Assembly: GCA_026983795.1 (NCBI GenBank)
Contig: JALSTI010000250.1
Location: 1 to 35,203 of the forward strand
Direction of reading: 5' to 3'
Length of the DNA: 35,203 nucleotides
DNA from: Melioribacteraceae bacterium
GTDB lineage: Bacteria; Bacteroidota; Ignavibacteria; Ignavibacteriales; Melioribacteraceae
Shown here: positions 1 through 7,826 of the stretch, in pieces
Layout: every line of letters begins with the position of its first letter
Numbering within the stretch: position 1 is the stretch's first letter
Notes under the pieces: model-generated
Seen by the model: the letters and a program-made list of their open reading frames with translations, nothing else
Database searches by the model: none
Told to the model about the DNA's origin: nothing
Translations under genes and position numbers: made by a program

Positions 1-1
1 C

Positions 2-532
2 TCTTTATATATAATTTTAACTGCAGCAATTTCTAACGCTCAAACGTCGAATACCGAAGTAGGAGCCGGTTTGGGAATAGGAACAATTAAAGGAAATTCC
101 CCTTCCGTTACATCTTTGTCCGGCAAAATTCTTGTCGGCTACGAACCTGAATTTTTAGCAGGACTTTCAATACGATTAGGATTTTTATTTGCCCGCAAAG
201 TAGAATATTTTTTACCCGAAAACCGAACCGACAGATACTATCCGTTTATAAAAGCTTTCACTCTAACCGGATTTATTGAACAGCCTTTGTCAAAAAATTT
301 ATTTTTGGAAGAAGGTTTAGGTTTCGTTTATTTAAACGACAGGACATTTAGCGACGTTGATGCCTGGGATTTTGGAATCGTAGGAAATTTTTTAGTCGGA
401 ATTCACTTGTGGAATATGAACGAAAAAGGATTTACTTTCGGTGTGGGTACCGGATTCGGAAATACTTTTACTAACAGCACTGCCAGTTATTTCAACTTTT
501 ATTTTGAAACGCGTTATAAATTTGCTTTATAA
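2..532 (+). CDS. Outer-membrane beta-barrel protein, C-terminal part (5' end outside window)
   Basis: The reading frame is open from base 2, so the true start lies before the window. The first TTG/ATG-type codon inside (base 71) is not the real start. The visible N-terminus reads ...ILTAAISNAQTSN, which looks like the end of a signal peptide with cleavage after an Ala-Gln-type site. What follows is about 160 residues of alternating hydrophobic/polar strands rich in Gly, Phe and Tyr (for example VGAGLGIG, LVGIHLW, FNFYFETRYKFAL). This is typical of small outer-membrane beta-barrels of the OmpA-like/porin-family type in Bacteroidota relatives. No catalytic motif is visible and no specific function can be assigned. 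It ends 4 nt before the convergent aromatic-amino-acid fusion gene. Confidence 0.7.
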   Translation, partial: SLYIILTAAISNAQTSNTEVGAGLGIGTIKGNSPSVTSLSGKILVGYEPEFLAGLSIRLGFLFARKVEYFLPENRTDRYYPFIKAFTLTGFIEQPLSKNLFLEEGLGFVYLNDRTFSDVDAWDFGIVGNFLVGIHLWNMNEKGFTFGVGTGFGNTFTNSTASYFNFYFETRYKFAL

Positions 533-536
533 ATTT

Positions 537-2585
537 TTAGATTTTACTCAAATCACGCATCATTTCTTCAAACTGATCAAACCTTAAAGCTTGATCGGGA
601 TCGCTTAAAGCTTTTTCCGGCTCGGGATGAAACTCAACCATAATTCCATGTGCACCAACAACTTTTGCGGCTTTGGCTAACGGGATTACTTTATCGCGCT
701 GACCTATTGCATGCGAAGGGTCAACTATAATAGGCAAGTGCGTAAGTTCTTTCAAAACCGGAATTGCGCTTAAATCGAGTGTATTACGGGTAGCGGTTTC
801 GAAGGTTCTTATTCCCCTTTCGCATAAAATTACCTGTCTGTTTCCCTGCGAAAGAATATATTCGGCAGCATTTAACAACTCATCCAACGAAGACATCATT
901 CCCCTTTTAAGCATTACCGGTCTGTGGCATCTTCCAACGGCTTTTAGTAAAGAGAAATTCTGCATATTTCTGGCGCCGACCTGTAAAATATCCGCTTGTC
1001 TGGCAATTGCTTCAACTTGGTCGGGAGCCAAAACCTCTGTAATTATTGGTAAATCGTAGGTTTTACCGGCTGCTTCAAGTTCGTTTAACCCTTCGAAGCC
1101 CAAACCTTGAAAACTGTATGGCGATGTACGCGGTTTAAAACATCCGCCTCTAAGTATTTGGGCACCGTATTCTTTAGCTTCCTGAGCGCACGAAAATATT
1201 TGTTCGTGCGATTCAACAGAACACGGTCCGGCTATTACCGTAAAATTATCTCCTCCAATTATGATATCTCTTACTTTTATGATTGTGTCATCCGGTTTAT
1301 ATTCCCGGCTTGCTAATTTATAACTTTTTGGTTTTTGGGATTTTTCCGGCAATTTAGTTCCGGGAATTTCCGGCTTACTTTTAGCGTTTTCTTCCGGTTC
1401 AATTTTACCGGCATCATTAAAAACCTTGTATTCCGTTTTGATGATATCTTTTGAGGGATAAGTGCCAAGAATTTTTAAAAACCGGGTATATCTGCCAAGT
1501 TCTTCCAACAACTTTCGAACTACAGGATCTACCATATTTCCTTCGAAATCCAAATAGAACATTTCTTCCCAAGGATTACCCAAAATAGGACGGGATTCCA
1601 GTTTTGTCATGTTTACATGATACTTTTGAAATACCGATAAAGCATCGACCAATGACCCCGGAGTGTGGGAGGTTGCCATTACCAAAGAAGTTTTTGCCGG
1701 AATTCTTAAATCTACATCTTTCGGTTTACGCGAACAGACTAAAAACCGTGTATAATTTTCGGATTGATTTGCTATGTTTCTTTCAAGTATTTTAACATTA
1801 AACAGGTTTGCTGCTTCTTCGCTGGCAATTGCTCCGTAAGACGGATTATTTTCTTCTACAATTTTTTTTACCGACATTGCCGTATCCGAATAGAAAGTGA
1901 TTTCACAATTGGGTAATGCAGCTATAAACTTACTGCATTGCGAAGCTCCTTGATAATGTGTAAATATCTTGGTCAATTTCGAAAGTGATGAACCTCCGGT
2001 TCCAATTAAACAATGTTTTACTTGAAATTTTTCTTCGCCGACTATCGAAAGGGTAGTATGGAGCAACAAATCATAAACTTCGTTTATTCCGCCGGAAGTA
2101 GTATTTTCAATTGGTAAAACCGCATAATCAGCTTCACCTTTTTCAACTGCTTCAACAACATCGTTAAAAGTTTCTTTATTAAGAAATATTAACTCCTCTT
2201 GGTTATGAGCAAAAAATTGCGTTGAGGCTAAATGACTATAGGACCCTTCAATTCCCTGAATCGCAATTCTCAAAATTCCGGCTTCGTTTTCAGGTTTATA
2301 ATTTTGTAAATACTTCTGCTGCAGCCGGACCGAATCATCAATAATTTCGTAAAATATCTTTGTGAGAAAATGAGAATCCAAATTATGTTTTTTACCTATT
2401 GCAATTATTTTGTTCAACAATTCGGTTTCCCGCTGCTGATCCCGAATCGGCTTTCCGTCTTTATCCTTAACAATCACAACTTCCTTGCTTAATTTTCGCC
2501 GTTCGGCCAATAGCTTTACCAGTTTTTCATCAATATTATTAATAGCTTCTCTTAAGCTTTTTATATTTTTGTTTTTCTTTTCCAT
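537..2585 (-). CDS. Chorismate mutase / prephenate dehydratase (ACT) / DAHP synthase triple fusion
   Basis: This 682-residue protein joins the first step of the shikimate pathway with two steps of phenylalanine synthesis. Residues about 5-95 are an AroQ-type chorismate mutase (LREAINNIDEKLVKLLAERRKL). Residues about 105-290 are prephenate dehydratase (GIEGSYSHLA; catalytic TRF at 279-281). Residues about 298-375 are an ACT domain with the ESRP motif at 330-333, which in PheA binds phenylalanine for feedback inhibition. A low-complexity Lys/Glu/Pro linker covers about 380-430. Residues about 437-682 are a type I-beta DAHP synthase (AGPCS at 452-456, KPRTSPYSFQG, LCERGIRTFE, DPSHAIG). All three catalytic cores look intact and no frameshift is seen. 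Two-domain fusions (AroQ-PheA and AroQ-DAHPS) are well known; the three-part order is less usual. Likely cytoplasmic and probably Phe-inhibited. Confidence 0.93.
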   Translation of the reverse strand: MEKKNKNIKSLREAINNIDEKLVKLLAERRKLSKEVVIVKDKDGKPIRDQQRETELLNKIIAIGKKHNLDSHFLTKIFYEIIDDSVRLQQKYLQNYKPENEAGILRIAIQGIEGSYSHLASTQFFAHNQEELIFLNKETFNDVVEAVEKGEADYAVLPIENTTSGGINEVYDLLLHTTLSIVGEEKFQVKHCLIGTGGSSLSKLTKIFTHYQGASQCSKFIAALPNCEITFYSDTAMSVKKIVEENNPSYGAIASEEAANLFNVKILERNIANQSENYTRFLVCSRKPKDVDLRIPAKTSLVMATSHTPGSLVDALSVFQKYHVNMTKLESRPILGNPWEEMFYLDFEGNMVDPVVRKLLEELGRYTRFLKILGTYPSKDIIKTEYKVFNDAGKIEPEENAKSKPEIPGTKLPEKSQKPKSYKLASREYKPDDTIIKVRDIIIGGDNFTVIAGPCSVESHEQIFSCAQEAKEYGAQILRGGCFKPRTSPYSFQGLGFEGLNELEAAGKTYDLPIITEVLAPDQVEAIARQADILQVGARNMQNFSLLKAVGRCHRPVMLKRGMMSSLDELLNAAEYILSQGNRQVILCERGIRTFETATRNTLDLSAIPVLKELTHLPIIVDPSHAIGQRDKVIPLAKAAKVVGAHGIMVEFHPEPEKALSDPDQALRFDQFEEMMRDLSKI

Positions 2586-2835
2586 ACTATTTTAATATTC
2601 TTAAAAACCAATAGGGAAACTACAAATTTTCAGGATTAGAGTAAACTATAACAAAAACAATTGAGATTGAGAATTTTTAATCCGCCTTATAATGAATGAT
2701 TGAGGAATATTAATTCAATTACTAATGAGTGAGAGACCTGATAAATATTGAATATAAAACAGGCAGCGGCTTTTCTTTGTGTAACTTCGTTTTTCTTTCC
2801 AACGTTTTTCTTTATAATTAAATATCATCTGCGTG

Positions 2836-4764
2836 CTATTTATTTGACTTAGCTTTTGGAACGGTGAAATAAAAAGTTGAACCTTTACCTTCCTCGCTCT
2901 CAACCCAAATTTTACCGCCATTTTTTTCAACGTGTTCTTTACATAAAAGCAAGCCAAGTCCGCTCCCCTTCTCTTTTTCGGTACCGTATTCGGTAAAATG
3001 AACATCCATTCTAAATAATTTCTTTAAATTCTCTTTGCTAATTCCAATCCCGGAATCGCTAACGCTTACCACGTAATTTTCATCGCTTTCATTGGCTGCA
3101 ACTTCAATTTTTCCTCCGCGTGGTGTAAACTTAATTGCATTCGTAATTAAATTTTCTATTACGGATTCAATCATAACTTCATCTACAAAAACCATGGAAC
3201 CTTTTTGAACGGAATTAATTAGTCGGATTTCTTTCTTTTCCGCAGAAGGTTTAAGCAGCATAACAGATTGAAGTGTTAGTTCATATAAATCGATATTTTC
3301 GGGATTAAAATCAGCTCTTCCCGAAGTTAACCGGGACCAACTAAGTAAATTTTCAAGTAGTCTGAATAAATTTTGACCGGCGCTGTTTATATCGTTAATA
3401 ATTTTTATAACTTCTTCGCTGCTTAATTCGTTAAATTCTTGCGCTACAAATTGCGACAAACCGAGCAGCGCATTAAAAGGAGTTCTTAAATCGTGAGCCA
3501 GAATCGAAAAGAATTTGTCCTTGTCCTCGTTAAGTTTTTTTAATTTTTCTTCCGATTTACTTAATTCAATATTTAATTTCTTAAGTTCTTCGTTTTTCTC
3601 TTCAATATCGGCTTTGCTTTCCCTTACTTTTTCCAAATATCTGTTAAGCGCCTCTTGAGTTTTTCTTTGATCGGTTACATCCAAGACAAAAAATATCTGT
3701 TTTTTATTGTTTAAGCGACTCGTTCTAAAATCCAACTGTTTAACTTCGCCGTTTTTACATTTAATACTAAAAGTTCTCACAATTTTTTCTTTTGAAAAAT
3801 CCGTTTCCCAAATTCCTTTAACTATCTCACGGTATTTAGGATCGGGGAAAACAACTTCGAACCATTTTTCCAAGGTCGGAATTTCGCTAACGGAATAACC
3901 TGTTATATCTGAAAATTCGGGATTAAAATATTCAAAATTACCATCCGAAAGAACAGCTATTCCGTAAGGAGCATTGTTAAACAAACTTAAATAATCAACT
4001 TTTTCCGCGACTGTTTTAACAACTTCAGGAACTTGTTTTTCTTCCGCAAGCTCGAATAATAGCCCGGGCGAATTAATATTTTGTATCGGTTTTACATAAA
4101 AATCCAGCGTAATTTGTGTTTCGTTTTTCTTTTTTAACTTCAACCGGAAAGAGTCTGACTTTTCCTTTGCCCCTTGCAGCAATGATTCCAACCGAGTTAA
4201 AATACCGGATTCATCTAATAAGATAGTTTCTAATTTGGTTGAAATTAATTCATCTAATTTATAACCAGCAAGTTTCAAAAAAGTTTTGTTTGCGAACTTA
4301 AAACAAAGGTCTTTATCCAGTACAAAAACAGACTTTTTAGATTGATCTAAAAAGTTTTTATATTCTTCTATCTGGTTTCTAAATTTTACGATTTTTCTAT
4401 GGGTAACAAGGGTTTTTTCAATAGCAAATTTAATTTGAATTAAACTGCTTGGCAAAAGAAGATACTCAAACGGTAAACTCTCGCTTACTTTTTGAAGAAA
4501 CGATTCGTTTAACGATTCGGTTGTAATAATTATGGGTATATCATAAACATCAAAAATTATATTACCGGTTACAAAACTGTCAATTTTACCTTCAATTTTA
4601 TCTTTTATTATCACAATTTTGGGTTTTATTTTATATGCCAGTTTTATGGCTTCTTCGCCGGAAAAAACATCTTGAATAACCGAATAATCCAGTTTTTCCA
4701 AATCGGATGCTAAATTATAACCTTCAAAGTCTCCTACAAGTAATATGTTCTGTTTTTTAATCAA
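2836..4764 (-). CDS. PAS-domain sensor histidine kinase with degenerate N-terminal receiver
   Basis: This 642-residue protein has no obvious membrane segment, so it is probably cytoplasmic. Residues about 5-120 fold like a receiver domain but look unable to accept phosphate: the usual acidic pair is reduced to Gly-Asp (11-12), Lys54 aligns where the phospho-Asp should be, and the conserved Lys-Pro is Leu104-Pro105. Two PAS domains follow (about 135-245 and 258-365), then a Lys/Glu-rich coiled coil (about 366-415). The HisKA domain has the phospho-acceptor His424 in LAHDLRTP. The ATPase domain has N box (ENLITNAIKF), G1 (DSGIGIS) and G2 (GSGLGL). The gene is divergent from a sigma-54 activator that has no receiver, and no response regulator gene is adjacent, so its partner is unknown. 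The signal sensed is also unknown. Confidence 0.9.
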   Translation of the reverse strand: MIKKQNILLVGDFEGYNLASDLEKLDYSVIQDVFSGEEAIKLAYKIKPKIVIIKDKIEGKIDSFVTGNIIFDVYDIPIIITTESLNESFLQKVSESLPFEYLLLPSSLIQIKFAIEKTLVTHRKIVKFRNQIEEYKNFLDQSKKSVFVLDKDLCFKFANKTFLKLAGYKLDELISTKLETILLDESGILTRLESLLQGAKEKSDSFRLKLKKKNETQITLDFYVKPIQNINSPGLLFELAEEKQVPEVVKTVAEKVDYLSLFNNAPYGIAVLSDGNFEYFNPEFSDITGYSVSEIPTLEKWFEVVFPDPKYREIVKGIWETDFSKEKIVRTFSIKCKNGEVKQLDFRTSRLNNKKQIFFVLDVTDQRKTQEALNRYLEKVRESKADIEEKNEELKKLNIELSKSEEKLKKLNEDKDKFFSILAHDLRTPFNALLGLSQFVAQEFNELSSEEVIKIINDINSAGQNLFRLLENLLSWSRLTSGRADFNPENIDLYELTLQSVMLLKPSAEKKEIRLINSVQKGSMVFVDEVMIESVIENLITNAIKFTPRGGKIEVAANESDENYVVSVSDSGIGISKENLKKLFRMDVHFTEYGTEKEKGSGLGLLLCKEHVEKNGGKIWVESEEGKGSTFYFTVPKAKSNK

Positions 4765-4995
4765 ATTTCAAAATAAATTTTTATTTAAGTAAATATAAAT
4801 ATATGCCACCAAACTAAAGAAGGATAAAACCGTAGATTTGATAAAGCTCACAATTCCAAAACAATTTTCCGGATTAATGTAGTGGAAATACCAGTGTAAA
4901 ATAACTAAATTATTATGTTCTTCTGTTATTGCAGATCACAAAAATTTCCAAATATAAAAAGACGATTGTGTATTTTTATCGTTATTTTTATTACA

Positions 4996-5019
4996 TTACA
5001 ATTGTAAAATATTGTAAAA
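4996..5019. promoter_or_regulatory. Palindrome plus direct repeat in divergent promoter region
   Basis: The 298-base gap 4765-5062 between the divergent kinase and activator genes holds no ORF that I can support. Near the activator start there is a perfect 12-bp palindrome, TTACAATTGTAA (4996-5007). Its right half overlaps a direct repeat of ATTGTAAAA (5001-5009 and 5011-5019). Upstream lies TGTGTATTTTTA (4968-4979), which resembles the -10 region of the promoter at 14115, but no convincing -35 sits at the right distance. This could be an operator for autoregulation of the divergent pair. AT-richness makes short palindromes common, so confidence is modest. Confidence 0.35.
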
Positions 5020-5062
5020 ATTGCGGAATGTTTCTCGTTTAGTAAAATAATCCCAACCGAAA

Positions 5063-6406
5063 ATGGGAAATATAAAACAAAAAATTATAACAGAAACACA
5101 TTCCGATGTAATTTTGAATAGTATTGCTGAAGGTGTTTTTACCGTTGATAAAAATCTGCGAATAACATTTTTTAATCAAGCCGCCGAAAATATTACGGGT
5201 GTACGAAGAAAAGAAGCTGTAGGACAATTTTGTTTTGAAGTTCTTCGTTCTAACATTTGTGAAACCGCTTGCCCATTTAAAGGCAGATTTAAAACCAGCA
5301 AGGAAAATATAAACCTCCACGCCAATATTTTACGCTCGGACGGGAAACAAGTCCCGATTAACTTGAGCGCTACGGCATTAAAAGACGAAAAGGGAAATGT
5401 TTTAGGAGGAGTTGAAACTTTTCACGATCTTTCTGCTATCGAAGCACTGCGTAAAGAAATCCGCCAGAATTATACATTTGAAGATATCGTTTCAAAAAAT
5501 CACCGGATGTTACAATTATTTAATATTATGCCGAATATTGCTGAAAGCGAGTGTACGGTTCTTATTCAAGGAGAAAGCGGCACGGGCAAAGAGCTTTTTG
5601 CCAGGGCTATTCACAACTTAAGCTTTAGAAATAACGGTCCTTTTATAGCCATAAATTGCGGCGCTTTACCCGATAATTTGCTCGAGTCGGAACTGTTCGG
5701 TTATGTAAAAGGGGCTTTTACCGATGCAAAAAAAGACAAACCGGGCAGATTTGCACTTGCAGCCGGCGGTACAATATTTTTAGACGAAGTAGAAAGTTTA
5801 TCCCCTGCAACACAAGTAAAATTATTGAGAGTGTTGCAAGAAAAAGAATACGAACCTTTAGGTGCAACATATACGGAAAAAGCGGATGTAAGAATAATTT
5901 CCGCCACAAAAGTTGATTTGCACCAATTGGTAAAAGAAGAGAAATTTAGAGATGATTTGTATTTCAGGTTGAATATAGTTAGAATTGAACTTCCTTCGCT
6001 TGTAGAACGGCGGGATGATATTCCGCTATTAATTAATCATTTTATTGAAAAATATAATTACAAAATGGGTAAGTACATCGAAAGGGTTTCAAATGAAGTG
6101 CTGGAATTGTTAATGCATTATGATTTTCCGGGAAATGTTCGGGAACTTCAAAATGTAATTGAACATGCATTTGTAATGTGCCAAAATGAAGAAATAACTC
6201 TGAAAGATTTACCGCCTGAATTAATTCAATACAAAAAACAAAAAGAAAACGTAAAAATCAATACACCGCCTCTCGAATCCTCGGAGAAAACAACAATTTT
6301 GGAAATCCTTAACAAATATGGATGGAACAGAACTCTTACCTCTCAAAAATTAGGACTTCACCGCTCAACATTATGGAGAAAGATGAAAAAGTACGGTCTG
6401 CTTTAA
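5063..6406 (+). CDS. Sigma-54-dependent transcriptional activator (PAS-AAA+-Fis)
   Basis: This 447-residue bacterial enhancer-binding protein has an N-terminal PAS domain (about 15-125) containing three spaced cysteines (C57, C66 and C70 in the pattern Cx8Cx3CP). The central AAA+ domain shows Walker A GESGTGKE (170-177), the sigma-54 contact loop as GAFTDA (217-222; the classical form is GAFTGA), Walker B GGTIFLDE, and an arginine-rich DDLYFRL/ERRDD region. A C-terminal Fis-type helix-turn-helix (about 408-447, HRSTLWRKMKKYGL) should bind enhancer DNA. There is no receiver domain, so it is likely controlled through the PAS-Cys region (redox, metal or heme; inference). The next operon has a sigma-54 promoter about 130 bases downstream with a dyad cluster in between, making it the obvious target. 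A paralogue with the same Cys pattern lies at 21578-22909. Confidence 0.93.
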   Translation: MGNIKQKIITETHSDVILNSIAEGVFTVDKNLRITFFNQAAENITGVRRKEAVGQFCFEVLRSNICETACPFKGRFKTSKENINLHANILRSDGKQVPINLSATALKDEKGNVLGGVETFHDLSAIEALRKEIRQNYTFEDIVSKNHRMLQLFNIMPNIAESECTVLIQGESGTGKELFARAIHNLSFRNNGPFIAINCGALPDNLLESELFGYVKGAFTDAKKDKPGRFALAAGGTIFLDEVESLSPATQVKLLRVLQEKEYEPLGATYTEKADVRIISATKVDLHQLVKEEKFRDDLYFRLNIVRIELPSLVERRDDIPLLINHFIEKYNYKMGKYIERVSNEVLELLMHYDFPGNVRELQNVIEHAFVMCQNEEITLKDLPPELIQYKKQKENVKINTPPLESSEKTTILEILNKYGWNRTLTSQKLGLHRSTLWRKMKKYGLL

Positions 6407-6431
6407 GCAACATGTTTCATCTTTAAAACAC

Positions 6432-6460
6432 TTGCAACTCTTACCGTTGCAATGCTGCAA
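6432..6460. promoter_or_regulatory. Candidate enhancer (UAS) for the sigma-54 activator
   Basis: A 7-bp perfect inverted repeat, TTGCAAC (6432-6438) and GTTGCAA (6446-6452) with a 7-bp spacer, is followed by a further TGCAAC. That extra copy forms a second overlapping dyad, GTTGCA-4-TGCAAC (6446-6461). The cluster is centred about 100-115 bases before the expected start of transcription from the sigma-54 promoter at 6534-6549, a usual distance for enhancer-binding protein sites. A Fis-type HTH protein encoded immediately upstream is the natural binder; this is inference from position and symmetry. Confidence 0.55.
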
Positions 6461-6533
6461 CCGTTAAATAACTTCACATTTTAATTTCCGGATAAATCAT
6501 TGAATTTTCATTAAAAATCAATAAAGGACATTT

Positions 6534-6549
6534 TGGTCCGCTATTTGCT
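6534..6549 (+). promoter_or_regulatory. Sigma-54 (-24/-12) promoter
   Basis: The sequence TGGTCC-GCTAT-TTGCT matches the sigma-54 pattern TGGCAC-N5-TTGCW, with GG at 6535-6536 and GC at 6547-6548 at the required 12-bp offset. Transcription would start near 6560, about 20 bases before the NifX-like gene. It lies just downstream of a sigma-54 activator gene and a dyad cluster, so several independent signs agree. Confidence 0.75.
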
Positions 6550-6578
6550 CTATCCCAACTAAAAAGTATGAGAGAAAG

Positions 6579-6905
6579 ATGCGAACTATCGCAATCCCAA
6601 TATTCGGAAGCAGAATATCACCCAGACTAGATTTGGCAAATAATTTCGAAATAATAAAAATAGACAACAACAAAATTGTGGAAACGGAAAATATAAAGCT
6701 TGTTTCCCATAACAGATTGGAAAAAATTAACATGATTATTGAATTAAAACCCGATGTAATTATATGCGACGGACTTTCGGAAATATGCAAACAAGAAATT
6801 GATAAAAGTAATATCAAGTTAATTCCTTGGATACACGGAGAAGTAAAAAATATTGTAAAAATGTATTTGAATAATCAATTAAATAATCCAGTAGACAAAA
6901 AATAG
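6579..6905 (+). CDS. NifX/NifB-type dinitrogenase cofactor-binding domain protein
   Basis: This 108-residue single-domain protein begins MRTIAIPIFGSRISPRLDLANNFEIIKID, the start of the dinitrogenase iron-molybdenum cofactor biosynthesis (NifX/NafY/NifB C-terminal) family. It continues with the typical LKPDVIICDGLSE segment and a short C-terminus. Family members bind metal-sulfur cofactors or act as small carriers; free-standing versions are common outside nitrogen fixation. No nif gene is visible here. It is the first gene behind the sigma-54 promoter, preceded by a purine-rich ribosome site (GAGAGAAAG), and lies 12 bases before the ferredoxin gene. A role in delivering or handling a metal cluster for this operon is inference. 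Confidence 0.75.
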   Translation: MRTIAIPIFGSRISPRLDLANNFEIIKIDNNKIVETENIKLVSHNRLEKINMIIELKPDVIICDGLSEICKQEIDKSNIKLIPWIHGEVKNIVKMYLNNQLNNPVDKK

Positions 6906-6917
6906 CGGTTTAATGTT

Positions 6918-7826
6918 ATGGCTACTCAAAACAGGAGGGATTTTATTAAAACCGCCGTTGCAATTGGCGCCGGGGCTGGAATTTTAACAGGCACCATGCC
7001 TTCGAGAATAACGGCGAAAGAAGTTAAAACACCTTCTCCCGCACGTAAAGGTGTTTTAGTCGACACGACTTTATGCATTGGCTGCAGGTTATGTGAATAT
7101 GCCTGTAAAGAAGAACATAATATACCTGCCGGTAATTTAAATTCATATGAAGACCGGTCCGTATTCGACCATTTACGCCGCCCTGACGAAACTGCTTTAA
7201 CGGTAGTTAACGAATATAAAAATTATGGACAGGGAGAAAACATTACGGATGTAAAAATTCAATGTATGCACTGCGATCATCCTGCTTGTGTTTCCGCATG
7301 TATAGTAGGAGCAATGACAAAGCAGGAAAACGGAGCGGTTATTTGGGATACCGATAAATGTATAGGCTGCCGTTATTGCATGGTTGCCTGTCCGTTTCAA
7401 GTGCCAGCTTTCGAATACCAAAAAGCGCTCGATCCGCATATAATGAAATGTGATTTTTGTTACGATAGACAGCAAAAAGGAAAACTTCCCGCGTGTGTGG
7501 ATGCTTGTCCCGTTGAAGCTTTAACTTTCGGTAACAGAGTTGATTTGGTTGAAGAAGCGCACAGGCGTATTAAAGCAAAACCGGATAAGTATTTTAATCA
7601 CGTATACGGCGAATACGAAGTCGGCGGAACTTCATGGCTATACCTTGCTTCGGAAGATTTAAGTAAGAAAGCTTTACCAAAATTAGGAACCGAACCGGCT
7701 CCGGGCGTTACAGAATCGATACAACACGGACTTTTCGCATACTTTGTTCCGCCCGTTGCTTTGTATGCATTACTCGGAGGTATAATGTGGTTAACAAAAA
7801 GCAATAAAGAGGAGGAAGAAATATAA
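6918..7826 (+). CDS. Tat-exported four-cluster ferredoxin subunit with C-terminal membrane anchor (HybA/NrfC/DmsB-like)
   Basis: This 302-residue electron-transfer subunit opens with a twin-arginine signal (NRRDFIKTAVAIGAGAGIL), so it is probably exported folded to the periplasmic side. Four cysteine groups follow: CIGCRLCEYAC, CMHCDHPACVSAC, CIGCRYCMVAC and CDFC...CVDAC, giving 16 Cys for four [4Fe-4S] clusters as in HybA/NrfC/DmsB proteins. A hydrophobic stretch near the C-terminus (FVPPVALYALLGGIMWL) is likely a membrane anchor, as in HybA. The stop codon overlaps the ATG of the next gene (TAATG at 7824-7828), showing tight coupling with the NrfD-type subunit, its expected partner. No molybdopterin or hydrogenase catalytic subunit is encoded nearby. 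Confidence 0.92.
   Translation: MATQNRRDFIKTAVAIGAGAGILTGTMPSRITAKEVKTPSPARKGVLVDTTLCIGCRLCEYACKEEHNIPAGNLNSYEDRSVFDHLRRPDETALTVVNEYKNYGQGENITDVKIQCMHCDHPACVSACIVGAMTKQENGAVIWDTDKCIGCRYCMVACPFQVPAFEYQKALDPHIMKCDFCYDRQQKGKLPACVDACPVEALTFGNRVDLVEEAHRRIKAKPDKYFNHVYGEYEVGGTSWLYLASEDLSKKALPKLGTEPAPGVTESIQHGLFAYFVPPVALYALLGGIMWLTKSNKEEEEI

Noticed and set aside
2788-2813. Direct repeat of CGTTTTTCTTT in the 2586-2835 gap.
   Set aside because: Short and T-rich, no symmetry, no match elsewhere; likely chance. I see nothing else supportable in that 250-base gap.
5717-5734. GAFTDA in place of GAFTGA as a sign of an inactive activator.
   Set aside because: Both paralogues have it with all other AAA+ motifs intact; this variant is seen in many activators of this family, so it is not evidence of inactivity.
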